NCBI GenBank assembly: GCA_024364735.1
Contig: JAGFNQ010004724.1
Coordinates: 482,385 to 546,384 of the forward strand
DNA: 64,000 nt
Reading direction: 5' to 3'
From: Boesenbergia rotunda
Lineage: Eukaryota; Streptophyta; Magnoliopsida; Zingiberales; Zingiberaceae
The notes beneath the pieces are model-generated. The model saw only the letters and a list, made by a program, of their open reading frames with translations. It had not been told where the DNA came from and made no database searches. This document shows positions 1 to 11,539 of this stretch, one piece after another. A program made the position numbers and the translations under genes. The stretch's first letter is position 1. The number at the start of each line of letters is the position of its first letter.

Positions 1-130
1 CCAGGTCTTTTTTACACCTAACCCTCCAGGTTAGGACTTTTCACACCTAGCCCTCCAAGCTAGGATTTTCCACACCTAACCCTCCAGGTTAGGACTTTTC
101 CACACCTGGCCCTCCAAGCTAGGATTTTCC
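1..130. repeat. Minisatellite of about 31 bp alternating units
   Basis: Four or so head-to-tail units alternate between CACACCTAACCCTCCAGG.. and CACACCTAGCCCTCCAAGC.., each followed by TTAGGACTTTTC or TAGGATTTTC. Each unit has a small inverted repeat (CCTAACC/GGTTAGG or CTAGC/GCTAG). The array stops exactly where the TGTAGCGACC terminus of the next LTR-like block begins. The left end lies outside the window. Confidence 0.75.
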
Positions 131-2105
131 TGTAGCGACCCGACTTCTCTCTACCTTAGACGGATCGTTACTTTACTCTACTTCTCAACTGCTTATACAT
201 GACTAAAGAAAATTGCGGAAATCTTTTTTTTTTCTTTTAAATTCTGCTAACAATTATATTCTAACTTAGGCAATCATGTATAATAATACCATGTCATACT
301 TCCTTCTCAATCTCGTAGTTGAATCTTATTGAAAACAGCCTTACCAACCAAAACAGCCCGTACCAGTCGACTGATGACATGGCAGTCGACTGATACGGCT
401 GTAACCTGTTTTTACAGGTTTCGGCCCCTTGCTTCCCAAGTCCACCATTCCTTCAATTTCGAGCCATATCAAACTACAACATCATTTCTATACTCTATAT
501 CATTTTCCTAAACAATTTAGCCATTCAAACGAATTCATAAACTTGAATTTAGGACTTTTATGGAAGAAAACAAACTAAACAAGTTTATATAAACTTAACA
601 ATGGATATTGTACCAATCTTAGCTTCTATTACTTTATAACACAAATACATGTTCTATGACCTTGCTAAAACATCATGAAATGTGAATGCAACTTTTCTAA
701 ACATATTTGAGCAATGAAACTTAATTCAAAAGGAAAATTGATACTATCTTGGCACAAACACTTTTTTCTCTAACAAGTATCAATATTTCTAACTACTCAT
801 ACTTTTACTCATCTAATGCAATCATGGGAATATACATGCTAAAGGAAACGACATGGAATCTTTACTCTAAGAAATTTAGCATATAAAACTATCCAAACTC
901 AAATACTCCATAATCTCCATAAAGTAAGAACTTGAAATTTGAATAAACTTAAACACTGCAATTCAAATAACTAAAATGTCTCGTCTCAAGGATCTCTCCA
1001 TAATCAGCCACCACACACACCCTACTCAGGCACCGCCTCGTCGTCTTCCTTCAGAATTGCTTGCCTTTACCTTATCTGCAATAAGAGGAAATGCATCTAT
1101 AAGCAAAAAGCTTAGTAAGTACTATCTAGCTCACAAAAACTCGAAATATGCATACATGCTTCTAGATCAAACTGAAAATCATATGAGATACTAATATGCT
1201 TGAAGAAAACTAAGAACATGTATAACTCAAAACATGCATACTCAAGCAATAAATAATCTCAATCTACTTTTTTGCTCAACTTGAAACTTTAGCTATTCTT
1301 TATCTTTTGAAACTCTTACATTTTCGAAAAACTTTGCTAAAGCATATACTTGAAAATACTAATCACTTGGATCCACTGAAGACGTAAGTACCATCTGAAT
1401 GCGCGTTCCCTAAAAGTTGGGGTAGCGAGCCACCAATCCTAATAGAGCAGACCTTGGTCTACCAGGGCCAAGACCTTGGAATTGGACACCTGGATTTCTT
1501 TAACGATGCCCTTGGACGCGGGTACTGGCCTTATAAAATAAAATAGCTTTTCTTTCTTATCTGTAAATGCCTTGGCATTTTCTGGAGCACCTTGCGTGCT
1601 AAAATCCCTAAGTCTTGACTTTTGGGGATTTTCTTAAGGCCTTTGCCTTTCTTTTCTTATCTTATCTCTTTTCTTTTCTCATAGCTTTTCTTGGTCCCTA
1701 ATCTCATATGGTGCTTATCAAACATATACAAGCATATAAAAACTAAGATCACATGCAAAAACTAAAGCAAAAAGGAAAAAAATTCTCTTTTAAAAACTTT
1801 TAAAGGAAATTCTCGCGGTAAAACCGCTCTTACTGCAGGTGAGCAGTACTTACATTGATATCTTGGACTTACAACCAAGATTGAGGTCTAGACTCGGGAG
1901 AAACTTGAGATCTCGAAGAATTCTTCACGTTACGCGTTCCTCTCGTCGCGGGGATCCCGATATAATATTATCTCTTGGAGAAAGGGTCTCGGACGGCTCT
2001 CTTGGCTTGGTGTTGTGTCGCCCAAGAGAGAGAGGGAGAGGAGGGGTCGGCGCAATTGGGAGAGGGAGAGGGTTTGAGAGAAAATAAAACTTCTCCTTTA
2101 ATTAG

Positions 2106-2115
2106 CTATTTATAC
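2106..2115 (-). promoter_or_regulatory. Putative LTR TATA box
   Basis: Minus strand reads GTATAAATAG, a good plant TATA box, inside the LTR-like block. It would drive leftward transcription. Confidence 0.45.
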
Positions 2116-2174
2116 TTAAGGGCGGATTAACTTAACTACAGCTAAATATACATCATTCTTTCCTTTTCTGTGCT

Positions 2175-2250
2175 TGAAACCTAGCCCAGCCGGTTGGGCG
2201 CTTGTGCTGTTCGTGGAGGTCGCGGGTTCAATCCGCCGGCTGCACTTAAG
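2175..2250 (+). mobile_element. tRNA-derived SINE head
   Basis: A perfect pol III A box (TAGCCCAGCCGG, 2182-2193) lies 31 bp upstream of a near-perfect B box (GGTTCAATCC, 2225-2234), the spacing of a tRNA gene. The flanks do not complete a convincing cloverleaf, so it reads as a tRNA-derived SINE promoter embedded in the LTR-like block rather than a functional tRNA. The 3' end and target-site duplication are not clear. Confidence 0.55.
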
Positions 2251-2426
2251 CTGTTTTTCCATTTTTGGCTTTATTTTCTTTATTTCTTTTTCTTTTTCCA
2301 AAAATACCAAACGGACTCGGAAAATTCCATAAAAATACTCTAAAAATTCCTAAAAATATCTAGAATATTTCTAAACCATTTCTAAATAATTCTAAGGACT
2401 TTAAGAACTAAAATGGAAATTTGGGG

Positions 2427-2427
2427 N
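2427..2427. other. Ambiguous base, probable contig join
   Basis: A lone N separates the LTR-like block from an unrelated copia pol fragment that starts mid-reading-frame. An assembly join is likely, so adjacency across this point should not be taken as biological. Confidence 0.7.
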
Positions 2428-3704
2428 TTAGAAGTGGGAGTACGTTCAGTCTTGAAGAAGTTCAAGACATGGACAATAGCACTGAAGCCTTGATGGAAGT
2501 TGAACAGGAACCACAAAGTGTGGTGGTTGATGAGGTTGTTGCACAAGAAGCTGTGGAACAACAACCTGTTCATGTAGACCTACCTCTTCGCAGGTCTGAT
2601 AGGGTACGTCGTCAGCCTGAGAGATACTCATTTCTCTTGTCTGACCATGATGACGTTATGCTCGTTGAGAACGAGCCTACCTCCTATCAGGAAGCTGTGA
2701 TGAGCCCAGATTCTGATAAATGGCTAGAGGCCATGAGATCCGAGATGGATTCCATGTACACCAACCAAGTATGGACTTTGGTTGATCCACCTGAAGGGGT
2801 CAAACCCATTGGGTGTAAGTGGGTCTTTAAGAGAAAGACTGACATGGATGGACTTGTACATACATATAAGGGTAGACTAGTAGCTAAAGGTTTCAAGCAA
2901 ATTCATGGTATTGACTATGATGAAACCTTTTCTCCAGTCGCGATGTTCAAGTCCATTAGGATCTTGCTTGCTATTGCAGCTTACCACGATTATGAGATCT
3001 GGCAGATGGATGTCAAGACAGCGTTTCTGAATGGAAACCTCCTCGAGGATGTGTACATGACACAGCCTGAGGGTTTTGTAGATCCACAGCATACTGGCAG
3101 AGTATGCAAGCTGCATAGGGCCATTTATGGTCTAAAGCAAGCTTCTCGAAGCTGGAATCTTCGATTCGATGATACAATCAAACAGTTTGGTTTCATCAAG
3201 AATGAAGATGAACCTTGTGTCTACAAAAGGGTTAGTGGGAGCACAGTTGTCTTCCTTGTTTTGTATGTAGATGACATACTACTTATTGGGAATGACATTC
3301 CTTCATTACAGTCTGTGAAGACTTGGTTGGGGAATTCCTTCTCAATGAAAGACTTAGGTGAAGCAGCCTATATTCTAGGCATTAAGATCTATAGAGATAG
3401 ATCTAAGAGATTGCTTGGCCTAAGTCAGAGTACATACATTGATACCGTTTTGCAACGGTTTGCCATGCAGAATTCCAAGAAGGGAAATCTGCCAATGTCA
3501 CATGGCGTGAGTCTTTCGAAGACTCAAGGTCCCTCTTCTAGAGAGGAGAGAGACCGCATGAGCAAGATCCCTTATGCCTCAGCCATAGGATCTATCATGT
3601 ACGCCATGTTATGTACTCGTCCTGATGTCTCGTATGCTTTGAGCATGACGAGCAGATACCAGTCAGATCCAGGTGAACGTCACTGGATAGCAGTCAAGAA
3701 TATT
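2428..3704 (+). pseudogene. Ty1/copia pol fragment (integrase tail, reverse transcriptase)
   Basis: About 425 codons are open without a stop. In order: the integrase-RT linker with LRRSDRVRRQPERY, the copia RT start (WLEAMRSEMDSMY, then PIGCKWVFKRKTDMDG), WQMDVKTAFLNGNL, YGLKQASRSWN and the catalytic LYVDDILLIGND, then the connection region ending SYALSMTSRYQSDPGERHW. The frame leaves copia homology at about 3704, before RNase H, and runs into unrelated sequence until 3857. The left end is cut by the N at 2427, so gag, protease and most of integrase are absent. It is related to Copia-1 but keeps the Trp codon (YEIWQMD) that is a stop there. Tork-like clade is a tentative assignment. Confidence 0.85.
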
Positions 3705-3708
3705 GGAC

Positions 3709-6328
3709 TGTCACTCTTGCCTTGCCACAGCCGAAGACGCCGCCCCCTTCTTCATCGTCTTCCCCCTCTCTTCTCCTTCGCCAATCCGCCGCCTTCCACT
3801 AACAATCGAAGCCGGCAAACCCTAGCCGGAGGCCTTTGCACAAGGTCGAGCCACTGAAACTCTCTCCTCCTGCTGTCAACCGTGATTTGGTGCGCACAAG
3901 TCTCAGCCTCGGTTCTTCTTCGCCGTATGCAGTCGACGCCTATGGATTGACCAGGAAATTGTAGATGCTATAGCGGGATCTAGGGTTGAGCTACCCGTTG
4001 CCCTGCAATCAGTGGCCGTGCGACCTTGCGCCCACGGTAGAGGTTGAGCTTGTTGTGTCCGGAAGAACTTAGGTAAGGGCTTCTTTAGGTAATTTAATTT
4101 GGTATGGAGTATGTGGACTGAGATGTTGGATACAAGCTGATATGGGTGTGATGGCAGGTCTAAATTGGAGTAGGGTTCTGTTGTTTCCTCCCGACTTCAA
4201 TTCCCTAGCTAACTGGGAGCTCCAAAAGTGGAGATCTTCTTGAGGTGAGCTTCAACTCACTGCTTCAGCCTTGAGCTTTGTGTGGATTTGTTGGGAATTC
4301 GGTCTCCATCTAATTAAGCTCCACACCTGCACAGAATCATCAAGTCCCGGGTTTGAGAATCTATTTTGAATTGTAAGGGTTGGCTGTGGATGAACGAGAG
4401 CTCCTTGACACGAGGTAATGATTTGTGTGGAGCATGTAGGATCTTTGATCTATTGTGGGAATGGTTTTGTGTTTAGATGTTGTAGTAAATTGTATTATGG
4501 ATCTTATGACCATTGCCATGAAGATCTACATAGGTTTGAGATGGACATGCTCATTAGATTCTGCTCTCAGCCGTGAGCTATACTTTGGGCTAGATTCATA
4601 GATGGATTGGAATTTATGATTAAATCTAAAGAGTAATTAGAAACCTCTCCATTTAATTAAACGAAATGGGATAAATGGGTTAACCCTAATTTGGTTTAGG
4701 GAGTAATTAACTACTTATATTTGTGTAATAGCTAATTAAATCTATCCCTGATACAGGGATTTCATTTGCTTACAGTTGCAGATTATATTGGACGGGTGGT
4801 TCTCCCCTTTCGATACGGACTACTACTCTTGGAGGCGGGTACCCTTTGACTTATCTCTTATGATATTGTTATTTTGTTATGCATAGACTGTTATAGATAG
4901 CAGTAAGATTATACGCTATCCCTGTTTATTATACCTGTTCTGGATACTTGTTGTTTATCCCTGAGTTATTATACTATTAGTTCCATACAGTCTCAGGTAT
5001 TGTCATATCTATATGTATACTTAGAGATCGTGATGTATCTCTTGCATTTGACCTTGAGGGATCTGTAGTTTCCGGCCAGTATACCTTGTAGGTTACCTGT
5101 ATTTCCTGTTATAGGATTTCAGACTGAGACTTAGTATACTGAGGACTTGGGGAGAGAGGTATGTGTATCTATCATACACCATCCTTGCATTGTTGCATGC
5201 CAGCGATCAGCGACTCCCTTGTGGTTGAGCCTAATCGTCTTCCGGCACATGATATGCACACATGACCACTCATGGGTTAGTGGATACCGCTGGGTGTGTG
5301 CATTTGCTCTGTATTGCTCCGCTCGTCCACTCAGGGGTAGTGGTTTCGGAGCGTGGTAGCAAGCAGGGATCCCTTCTCTACCCATAGACCAGAGAAGATG
5401 AGAAAGATATCTCCCCCATATATACATGGGGCGGAGCGATAGCTCCACCAGCATCCTGTCCTCTCGGTCACTCAGGAGTAGTGATGGCAGAGTGCGGACA
5501 GTGTCACCGCTCTACCCACTCGGCCGACACAGTATCGCCTGTCTCGGTGGCTTGACTGGAGTTAGGGGGTGACCATGGCATTGCACCATGTGCATATTTT
5601 GCATCGTGCATTGTTTGCTGCACTTGATTTCTGCACTTGTTTGACATGCATATTCTGGAGACTTGTTATCTGAGATTATATGTCTATTGATATTCCCTTG
5701 GTACTTATTACCCTCTTTTCAGGTTAGATGGATTCTGGTATGTATCAACCTCAGTATTTTCAGTTCTAGTCTTTCCCTCTTGTTGAAATGAGACTATATT
5801 AGCGGAACTCTTATTGTAGTATAACTTTCTATGCATATCTGTTGGGTATTCGCTGAGTTATGGACTCACCCCATTGCCATACATTTTATTTCAGGTTGAT
5901 GCCTGCCAGGATATCCCTAGTAGCCAGTCCCCAGCTCCAGAGGAGCTCTGCGTGGTTTATTTTACGTTGTTTTGCTTATGGACCCTGTAGTATTTCCTAT
6001 GCTTCCGTTACTATGTTTTTGGAACATGTATTTATGTTTTATTCGATGGTATTGTACTTTTGAGTCCTATATTGGACTTCGTGGGGTTTTGGTTTTGGTT
6101 CCCGCCCCCTGGCAGCTCAGGTGAGTTCGGATTTCGGTTTTACGATGTTACAGTCATATATGCAGTCATATATGTGTGGATTGGAGGCCTGAGGCCCTTT
6201 AAACTGCGTGGTTGTGCTATATATATACTGTATACAGGTTATGCGTATGTGTAAATTGTCCGCCGGACAGGGGAGGTGTTGTCCGATTATATATTGGAAC
6301 AGCGGCTCTAGGGTCTCAGGGCGTGACA
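3709..6328. mobile_element. LTR-like block with TGTCAC/GTGACA ends, possible solo LTR
   Basis: The block starts TGTCACTC and ends GGGCGTGACA, a perfect 6 bp terminal inverted repeat, and lies between two unrelated truncated copia fragments. The text around 5720-6130 (direct TTTCAGGTT motifs, a GGGTCTCAGGGCGTGACA end) resembles plant gypsy LTRs. No 5 bp target-site duplication is seen: TGGAC on the left, ATACC on the right. No ORF over 110 codons and no domain is supported. The GC-rich first 170 bases look like a 5' leader but carry no recognisable gene. Confidence 0.45.
5266..5484. repeat. Three dispersed small hairpins, CCACTCA-G-GTAGTGG type
   Basis: Related palindromes occur at 5266-5283 (CCACTCATGGGTTAGTGG), 5327-5343 (CCACTCAGGGGTAGTGG) and 5468-5484 (TCACTCAGGAGTAGTGA). 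The last two differ at both arms in a way that keeps base pairing (C:G to T:A at the outer pair). Confidence 0.6.
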
Positions 6329-6329
6329 A

Positions 6330-7249
6330 TACCACTCAATTGACCCATCAGATTTAGTTTTGATCTTATACATCCATCGAGAACCAATCTCACGCTTCCC
6401 TAAAGGAAGAGGAACAAGATCCCAAGTACCTATTTGATACAAAGCAGAAAGTTTTTCTGCCATAGCCTGCTGCTAAAGAGGGTCAAGAGAAGCCTCTCTA
6501 TAAAAGGAGGGCTCAGACAATTGGTGAATAAAAGTCAAAAAGGATGAAAATGAACTAGAATAAGTAGAATACACAAAATCAGGGAATTGAGTAGACTTAC
6601 GAGATCGTTCAGGGTAACGAGGAGGATGATCCACTATCACAGGAGCATTATGGGAAGTAGTAGGAGCAGGGGGATGATGACCAGAATTTGCATGAGTGTC
6701 AATCCTGCAAATAACATCATTAGAAGACGAGTTGCTATGGTGGTCTACTTGTGGAGAAACATGAGATGGCATACCATCGAAGTCTGTGGAAAAATGATCA
6801 ATATGAGTGAGATCAGATTTTCTAAGATTAGAAGTGTTAGAGGAAATGCAATAGAATGGAGTGTGCTCAAGAAAAATAACATGACGTGAGATATAGAGTT
6901 TTTGACTAACTAGATCATAACATCGATATCCTTTTTGACCCTCGCCATAGTCAAGGAAAATACAAAGAGCAGACCAAGAACTAAGCTTACTACGTTCAAC
7001 ATGAGGACGGAGGACAAAACATGTGAATCTAAAAACTCTTAAAACAGAATAATCAAGAACATAGCCATATAGTTTTTCAAAATGAGATAAACCAGATATA
7101 ATAGAAGATGGAATTCTATTAATAGAATGGACTGCAATAAGAATAGCTTTCCCCCAGAACACGCTAGGAACATATGCATACAATAAGATAGAACTGGAGT
7201 TTTAACAATATATCTATGTTTTCTTTCAGCAACACTGTTTTGTTTAGGA
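6330..7249 (-). pseudogene. Copia-B integrase C-terminus and RT start (left fragment)
   Basis: The minus strand encodes the second half of a copia integrase: PKQNSVAERKHRYIV (the conserved TPQQNGVAERKHR block), a one-base frame break near 7180-7190, VFWGKAILIAVHSINRIPS, FEKLYGYV, then GEGQKGYRCYD and LYISRHVIFLEH. A stop follows near 6475. The RT start (GTWDLVPLPLGKREIGSRW) is still readable to about 6330, where the LTR-like block cuts it off. The fragment continues into 17079-18076 on the far side of Copia-1. Several residues differ from the usual family consensus, as expected of an old copy. Confidence 0.8.
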
Positions 7250-7892
7250 GTATCTGTTGGGACCGGGTGCATGTTGACATGGATGTGGGTTCGTAATTTT
7301 AAAATTAATTATGTGCAGCGGAAGATTTAGCATAAATAATTTCTCAGATTATTTATCCACACATCTAAGCATGCAACTTTATCTAGTGTAGACATGATCA
7401 TATATTTAAAATTTTGTAGAAACGTAAACTAATATACTTATTACCTCGCGTAACTCAAAGGAAGGGACGAGATCCAACCATAAGCGTCCCTCGGAAGCTC
7501 TGCCTCTATTCGCGTCTACGCCGAGTATCTTCGGGATGACTTCGCAAAGCCACGAGTTTCGTGTTCTCGAGAACTACTAGATTCTCCGAGAACGAGACAA
7601 GGAAAACCAAGAGAGAAGTAATCACATCGGAAAAACTCACTACCACGGTTGGCCGGAATCACAATTCCGGCGAGAAGGAGGAAGATGACTTGCGCCCAAT
7701 CCCAAGGTGATGATGGCCGGAGAGGAAGATCGTCCCAACGGAAGAACTTCGTCGCCTCGGTGCTTCTCCGTGTGCTCACGGCAAGAAGAAGGGAGAAGAA
7801 CCTTGTGGCCGGCCAAGAGGAAGAAGGGAGGAGAGGGAGAGAGCCCAGGCAAGAATACTTGGATGGATCATCTTTCATGGCACCCCTTGGGT

Positions 7893-7903
7893 CCTTTATA
7901 TAG
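7893..7903 (-). promoter_or_regulatory. Copia-1 LTR TATA box
   Basis: Minus strand CTATATAAAGG, kept in the other three LTR copies (around 15331, 37573 and 45548). In the 5' LTR (15331) it would start the genomic transcript. Confidence 0.6.
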
Positions 7904-7925
7904 GGAGCTCCTCCTCAATCAAGCC

Positions 7926-8120
7926 TCTCAATTTTGGCATAATTTTTATATCAAACCATAATTGATTTTTGTCTCATGATTAAAATCAAATTTTAATTCA
8001 TGATAAAAAAACAATCCAGCCTTTTAATTTTGGCATAATTTTTATATCAAACCATAATTGATTTTTGTCTCATGATTAAAATCAAATTTTAATTCATGAT
8101 AAAAATCAATCAAGCCTCTT
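7926..8120. repeat. Tandem duplication of about 96 bp inside the Copia-1 LTR
   Basis: Two copies of an AT-rich unit beginning AATTTTGGCATAATTTTTAT start at 7930 and 8026. In the 5' LTR (from about 15365) the second copy has lost an internal segment of about 24 bp. Confidence 0.75.
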
Positions 8121-9667
8121 CCATCTTATGGAATAAATCTCCAATCAATCCATGATTGATTAAAACAAAACAAAAGAGAAGGAGAGAAAGAGGGCCAGCC
8201 AAACCAAGGAGACTATTCTCCTTGGTCGACCCATCTTGGTTCAAATAAATTACGGGCCAAAATTTAAACACAAGAGAATTCAACTCAAGTGATCGGCCAA
8301 GTTTTCATCCAAACCATAGGTTCATGGTTCAAAACCCACCAATGGATTAAATTTTGTCATCTTTGATTTATTATAAATTTTTATAAAACAAACCAACTCT
8401 TTGGTTTATTTTAATTCAAATAATCCCATGGATTATTTTAAGCTTATAATAAAACATACCACCTTAGATCAAATCCCTTAATGAATTAAACTTATTTAAT
8501 TCACCCATTAAGTCTTTAAAGACTTAGTCATTCTATGCTTCCGATGCGTCTGAAATAAATTCAGTTTTGCCTAATCGTTTGGCTCAACCAAACTTAATCT
8601 TTCTTGATTGAAAAATCTAATTTTCAACTCGTTTTAAATCCCTCAGATTACTCGTAGTGCGTGTGACTAAATAGGCTTTCGATTTATGTTGGTCGTCTAT
8701 AATTAATCAATTAATTATAGAACAATCATGAGTGGCATCTAGTAGTACATCATGATCCCCAATTAATCGAAAGATCAACGGTTGACCTCAGAAACAATTC
8801 TGAAACCCTTCAGCAGCTATAATGAATCGTGCCCCATTCCCTTCACCATCTTATACCCACTTGGTTCAGGACATGGTCTATGTGTGTCAGTCCCCACTAG
8901 GCTGACTACGTCACACCAAGCCCAAGTAACGTTTTCTCGTCCTACGGATTCTAATTACTCTCATGTATTTAAGAGATTCATACTCTGAACATGTCATGCT
9001 CTGGCCAGAGGCTTCGAGTAACAATCCGACGATAGGCCTCGGGTATACATCTCCTCGCAAGGAGTGGTGAATCCTTTGTAGGCTGTTCAAACATCTTCGG
9101 GAACTTCGGCTTATACCCAATCATCCTAGGTCCACACCTCTTTGGAGATGCTTGCTTAAGATGTCAAAGTATAAGTCTCCATGACCAAGATGACTTGAAC
9201 ACCGCAAGTCAAATGAACATCGCACTTAAGCTGCAGTAAGAACTTCACTGACATATCTATATGTAGATTACCATATGATGTTTTACAGCCAGTAACTCCA
9301 ATGAACTAGTTCCCTTAACTAGCATTCATGTTTATCTCCAGACATCTCAATGTCACCAGCCAGTGCGAATCAGCTGATTAGAGAATAACCCATGCTAGTC
9401 TCAACAAAATTGATAGTGTCCGTATTTATCAATTCATCGACTAGGGACAATACTTCACAATTGCACATGTAGAGATAATCACTAGTTGTGAATTCATCAC
9501 AAATTCTCTCATGCTGTGAATTGTATTACGGACATTCAGTAAATGAGTTTAAGATCTCATTCAAATACACAAACATGTATACTCAAATAGTGAATATTCA
9601 TTTATTAGAATAAATGATTACAATCATAAGGCGATTGCCTTAGGACACTTCTCTTATATCACTAACA

Positions 9668-9682
9668 AACTCCCACTTGGCC
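9668..9682 (-). promoter_or_regulatory. Copia-1 polypurine tract
   Basis: Minus strand GGCCAAGTGGGAGTT directly abuts the 3' LTR; it is the expected plus-strand priming site for reverse transcription. Confidence 0.65.
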
Positions 9683-9772
9683 TAATGTCAATCGCTACGG
9701 TACCCAATACCACAGGCTCTCTAACATGACACTCAAACTTACTTTGAGGCAAGGCCTTAGTTAAAGGATCCG

Positions 9773-10912
9773 CTAAATTCCTTTCAGTGGGAATTTTCTC
9801 AATTTGTATATCATTTTAATCTCTCTGATAAGATGATAGCGTCGAAGCACATGTTTGGATCGCTGATGAGACTTTGGTTCCTTCGCTTGTGCAATAGCTC
9901 CATTGTTGTCGCAGTAAACCGGTATTGCTTCATCAATGGTTGGAACCACACCAAGTTCTGAGACAAACTTCTTGATCGAGACTGCTTCCTTTGCTGCTTC
10001 CGAAGCTGCAATATATTCCGCTTCCGTGGTAGAATCCGCTACGGTGTCTTGCTTGGAACTCTTCCAACTTATTGCGCCTCCATTCAAAATAAATACGTAT
10101 CCGGACTGAGATTTGGAGTCATCCTTATCTGTCTGGAAACTAGCATCTGTATACCCACGTATTACCATATCACCTTCTCCATTTATTAGGAACACATCCT
10201 TAGTTCTTCTTAAGTACTTGAGGATTGTCTTGACAGCCGCCCATTGATCCATTCCTGGATCAGACTGGTATCTGCTTGTGACGCTCAGAGCATACGATAC
10301 ATCGGGCCTAGTACATAACATAGCATACATGATAGATCCTATCGCGGATGCATAAGGAATCTTATTCATGCAAATCCTCTCGTCTTCTGTGCGCGGACAC
10401 ATAGACTTCGAAAGGTTGATCCCATGCCTGATGGGAAGGTAACCTTTCTTGGATTCCGACATGCTAAACCTTTCTAGCACTCGGTCTGTATATGTAGACT
10501 GCGAAAGACCAAGCAATCGTTTTGATCTATCTCTATATATTCTAATCCCAAGGATATAGGTTGCTTCTCCCAGGTCTTTCATGGAGAAAGTTTTGGACAA
10601 CCAAATTTTAACTGACTGTAAGACTGATATATCGTTTCCTATAAGTAATATGTCATCGACATATAACACTAGAAATACGACTGCACTCCCACTAACCTTC
10701 TTGTACACACAAGTTTTGTCAGGATTTTGTGAGAAATCAAACTCTTTGATTGTCTCATCAAAACGGATGTTCCAGCTCTTGGATGCTTGCTTTAGTCCAT
10801 ATATGGATCGTCGAAGCTTGCATACTTTGGTTTTATTAACCGATGTGAAACCTTCAGGTTGTATCATGTATACATCCTCAAATAGGTTTCCATTAAGGAA
10901 AGCTATTTTCAC
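9773..10912 (-). pseudogene. Copia-1 RT C-terminal part and RNase H (unit 1)
   Basis: Read from 10912 leftwards: IAFLNGNLFEDVYMIQPEGF, YGLKQASKSWNIRFDE, the catalytic LYVDDILLIGND, MKDLGEATYILGIRIYRD, SAIGSIMYAMLCTRPDVSYA, then RNase H with GYTDASFQTDKDD, ADSTTEAEYIAASEAAKEA and YCDNNGAIAQAKEPKSHQRSKH. Unit 1 lacks 7 bases present in unit 2 (CTACTTA near 9813), which shifts the frame and replaces the RNase H tail. It is separated from the upstream RT part by a TGA in place of the Trp codon of YEIWQMD (10922-10924). Confidence 0.9.
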
Positions 10913-10921
10913 ATCTATTTG

Positions 10922-11539
10922 TCATATCTCATAATCATAATGAGCTACTATGGCCAGGAGCATCCGAATGGATTTAAGCATAGCTACTGGCGAATAGGTT
11001 TCGTCATAATCAATTCCTTGTTTCTGGCGATATCCGTTTGCCACTAATATAGCCTTAAAGATAACAACATTACCTTCCATGTCGGTTTTCTTCTTGAAAA
11101 CCCACTTGCACCCTATGGGCTTAATCCCTTCAGGTGGGTTAACCAAGTCCCATACTTGATTTTTGTACATGGAATCCATTTCCGACTTCATGGCTTCAAG
11201 CCATTTATCCCTTTCTGAATTTTTCAGAACATCTTCATAACTGATAGGTTCGTCATCGTTAATGAGTAACACGTCGTTCGATTCACTTATGAGAAATCTG
11301 TATCTCTCTGGAATATTACGTGTCCTATCAGACCTACGAAGAAGTGGTGTTGTTTTAGGTTCAACTGATAGCTCATCATTATGAGCTATTGGTTGTGGGT
11401 CTAGACTAGGTGTCTCTGTAATGTCTATTGAAGTTTCTTGAACTTCTTCAAGTTCAATGCTACTCCCACTGTTTTCTTGCAAAAGAAATTCTTTTTCTAG
11501 AAATACAGCATGCCTTGAAACAAACACCTTTTGTTCCAA
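10922..11539 (-). pseudogene. Copia-1 integrase tail and RT N-terminal part (unit 1)
   Basis: The frame carries the end of integrase (VFVSRHAVFLEKEF), a variable acidic linker, LLRRSDRTRNIPERY, then the RT N-terminus with WLEAMKSEMDSMYKNQVWDL, PIGCKWVFKKKTDMEG and QGIDYDETYSPVAMLKSIR. It ends at TGA within YDYEI-stop-Q, where relatives have Trp, and the next frame continues directly. The first residue is not a real start: homology continues upstream to 11864 through a further TGA (KI-stop-GCP). Confidence 0.88.

Larger units (their letters stand above)
131..2427 (-). mobile_element. Gypsy-like LTR, truncated at its right end
   Basis: The block begins TGTAGCGACCCGAC and ends AAATTTGGGG just before an N; plant gypsy LTRs commonly start TGTARCGACCC and end GGGGCGTGACA, so a few terminal bases may be lost at the gap. 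The minus strand carries a TATA box (2106-2115), which suggests transcription to the left. No coding region is supported; the 82-codon frame at 1839-2087 has no recognisable domain. Family assignment is inference from termini only. Confidence 0.5.
7255..9667 (-). repeat. Copia-1 3' LTR (unit 1)
   Basis: This is the downstream LTR in the element's minus-strand orientation. It contains a TATA box on the minus strand (7893-7903) and a roughly 96 bp internal direct repeat (7926-8120). Minus-strand frames of about 120 codons (7516-7878) lie downstream of the TATA box and recur in the other LTR copies, but have no domain and are probably untranslated leader. Confidence 0.92.

Noticed and set aside
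7516..7878. 120-145 codon minus-strand frames recurring in all Copia-1 LTRs (also 14878-15315, 37129-37557, 45094-45531)
   Set aside because: They recur because the LTRs are copies. No domain, different C-termini after indels, and overlapping frames on the other strand. Probably transcribed leader.
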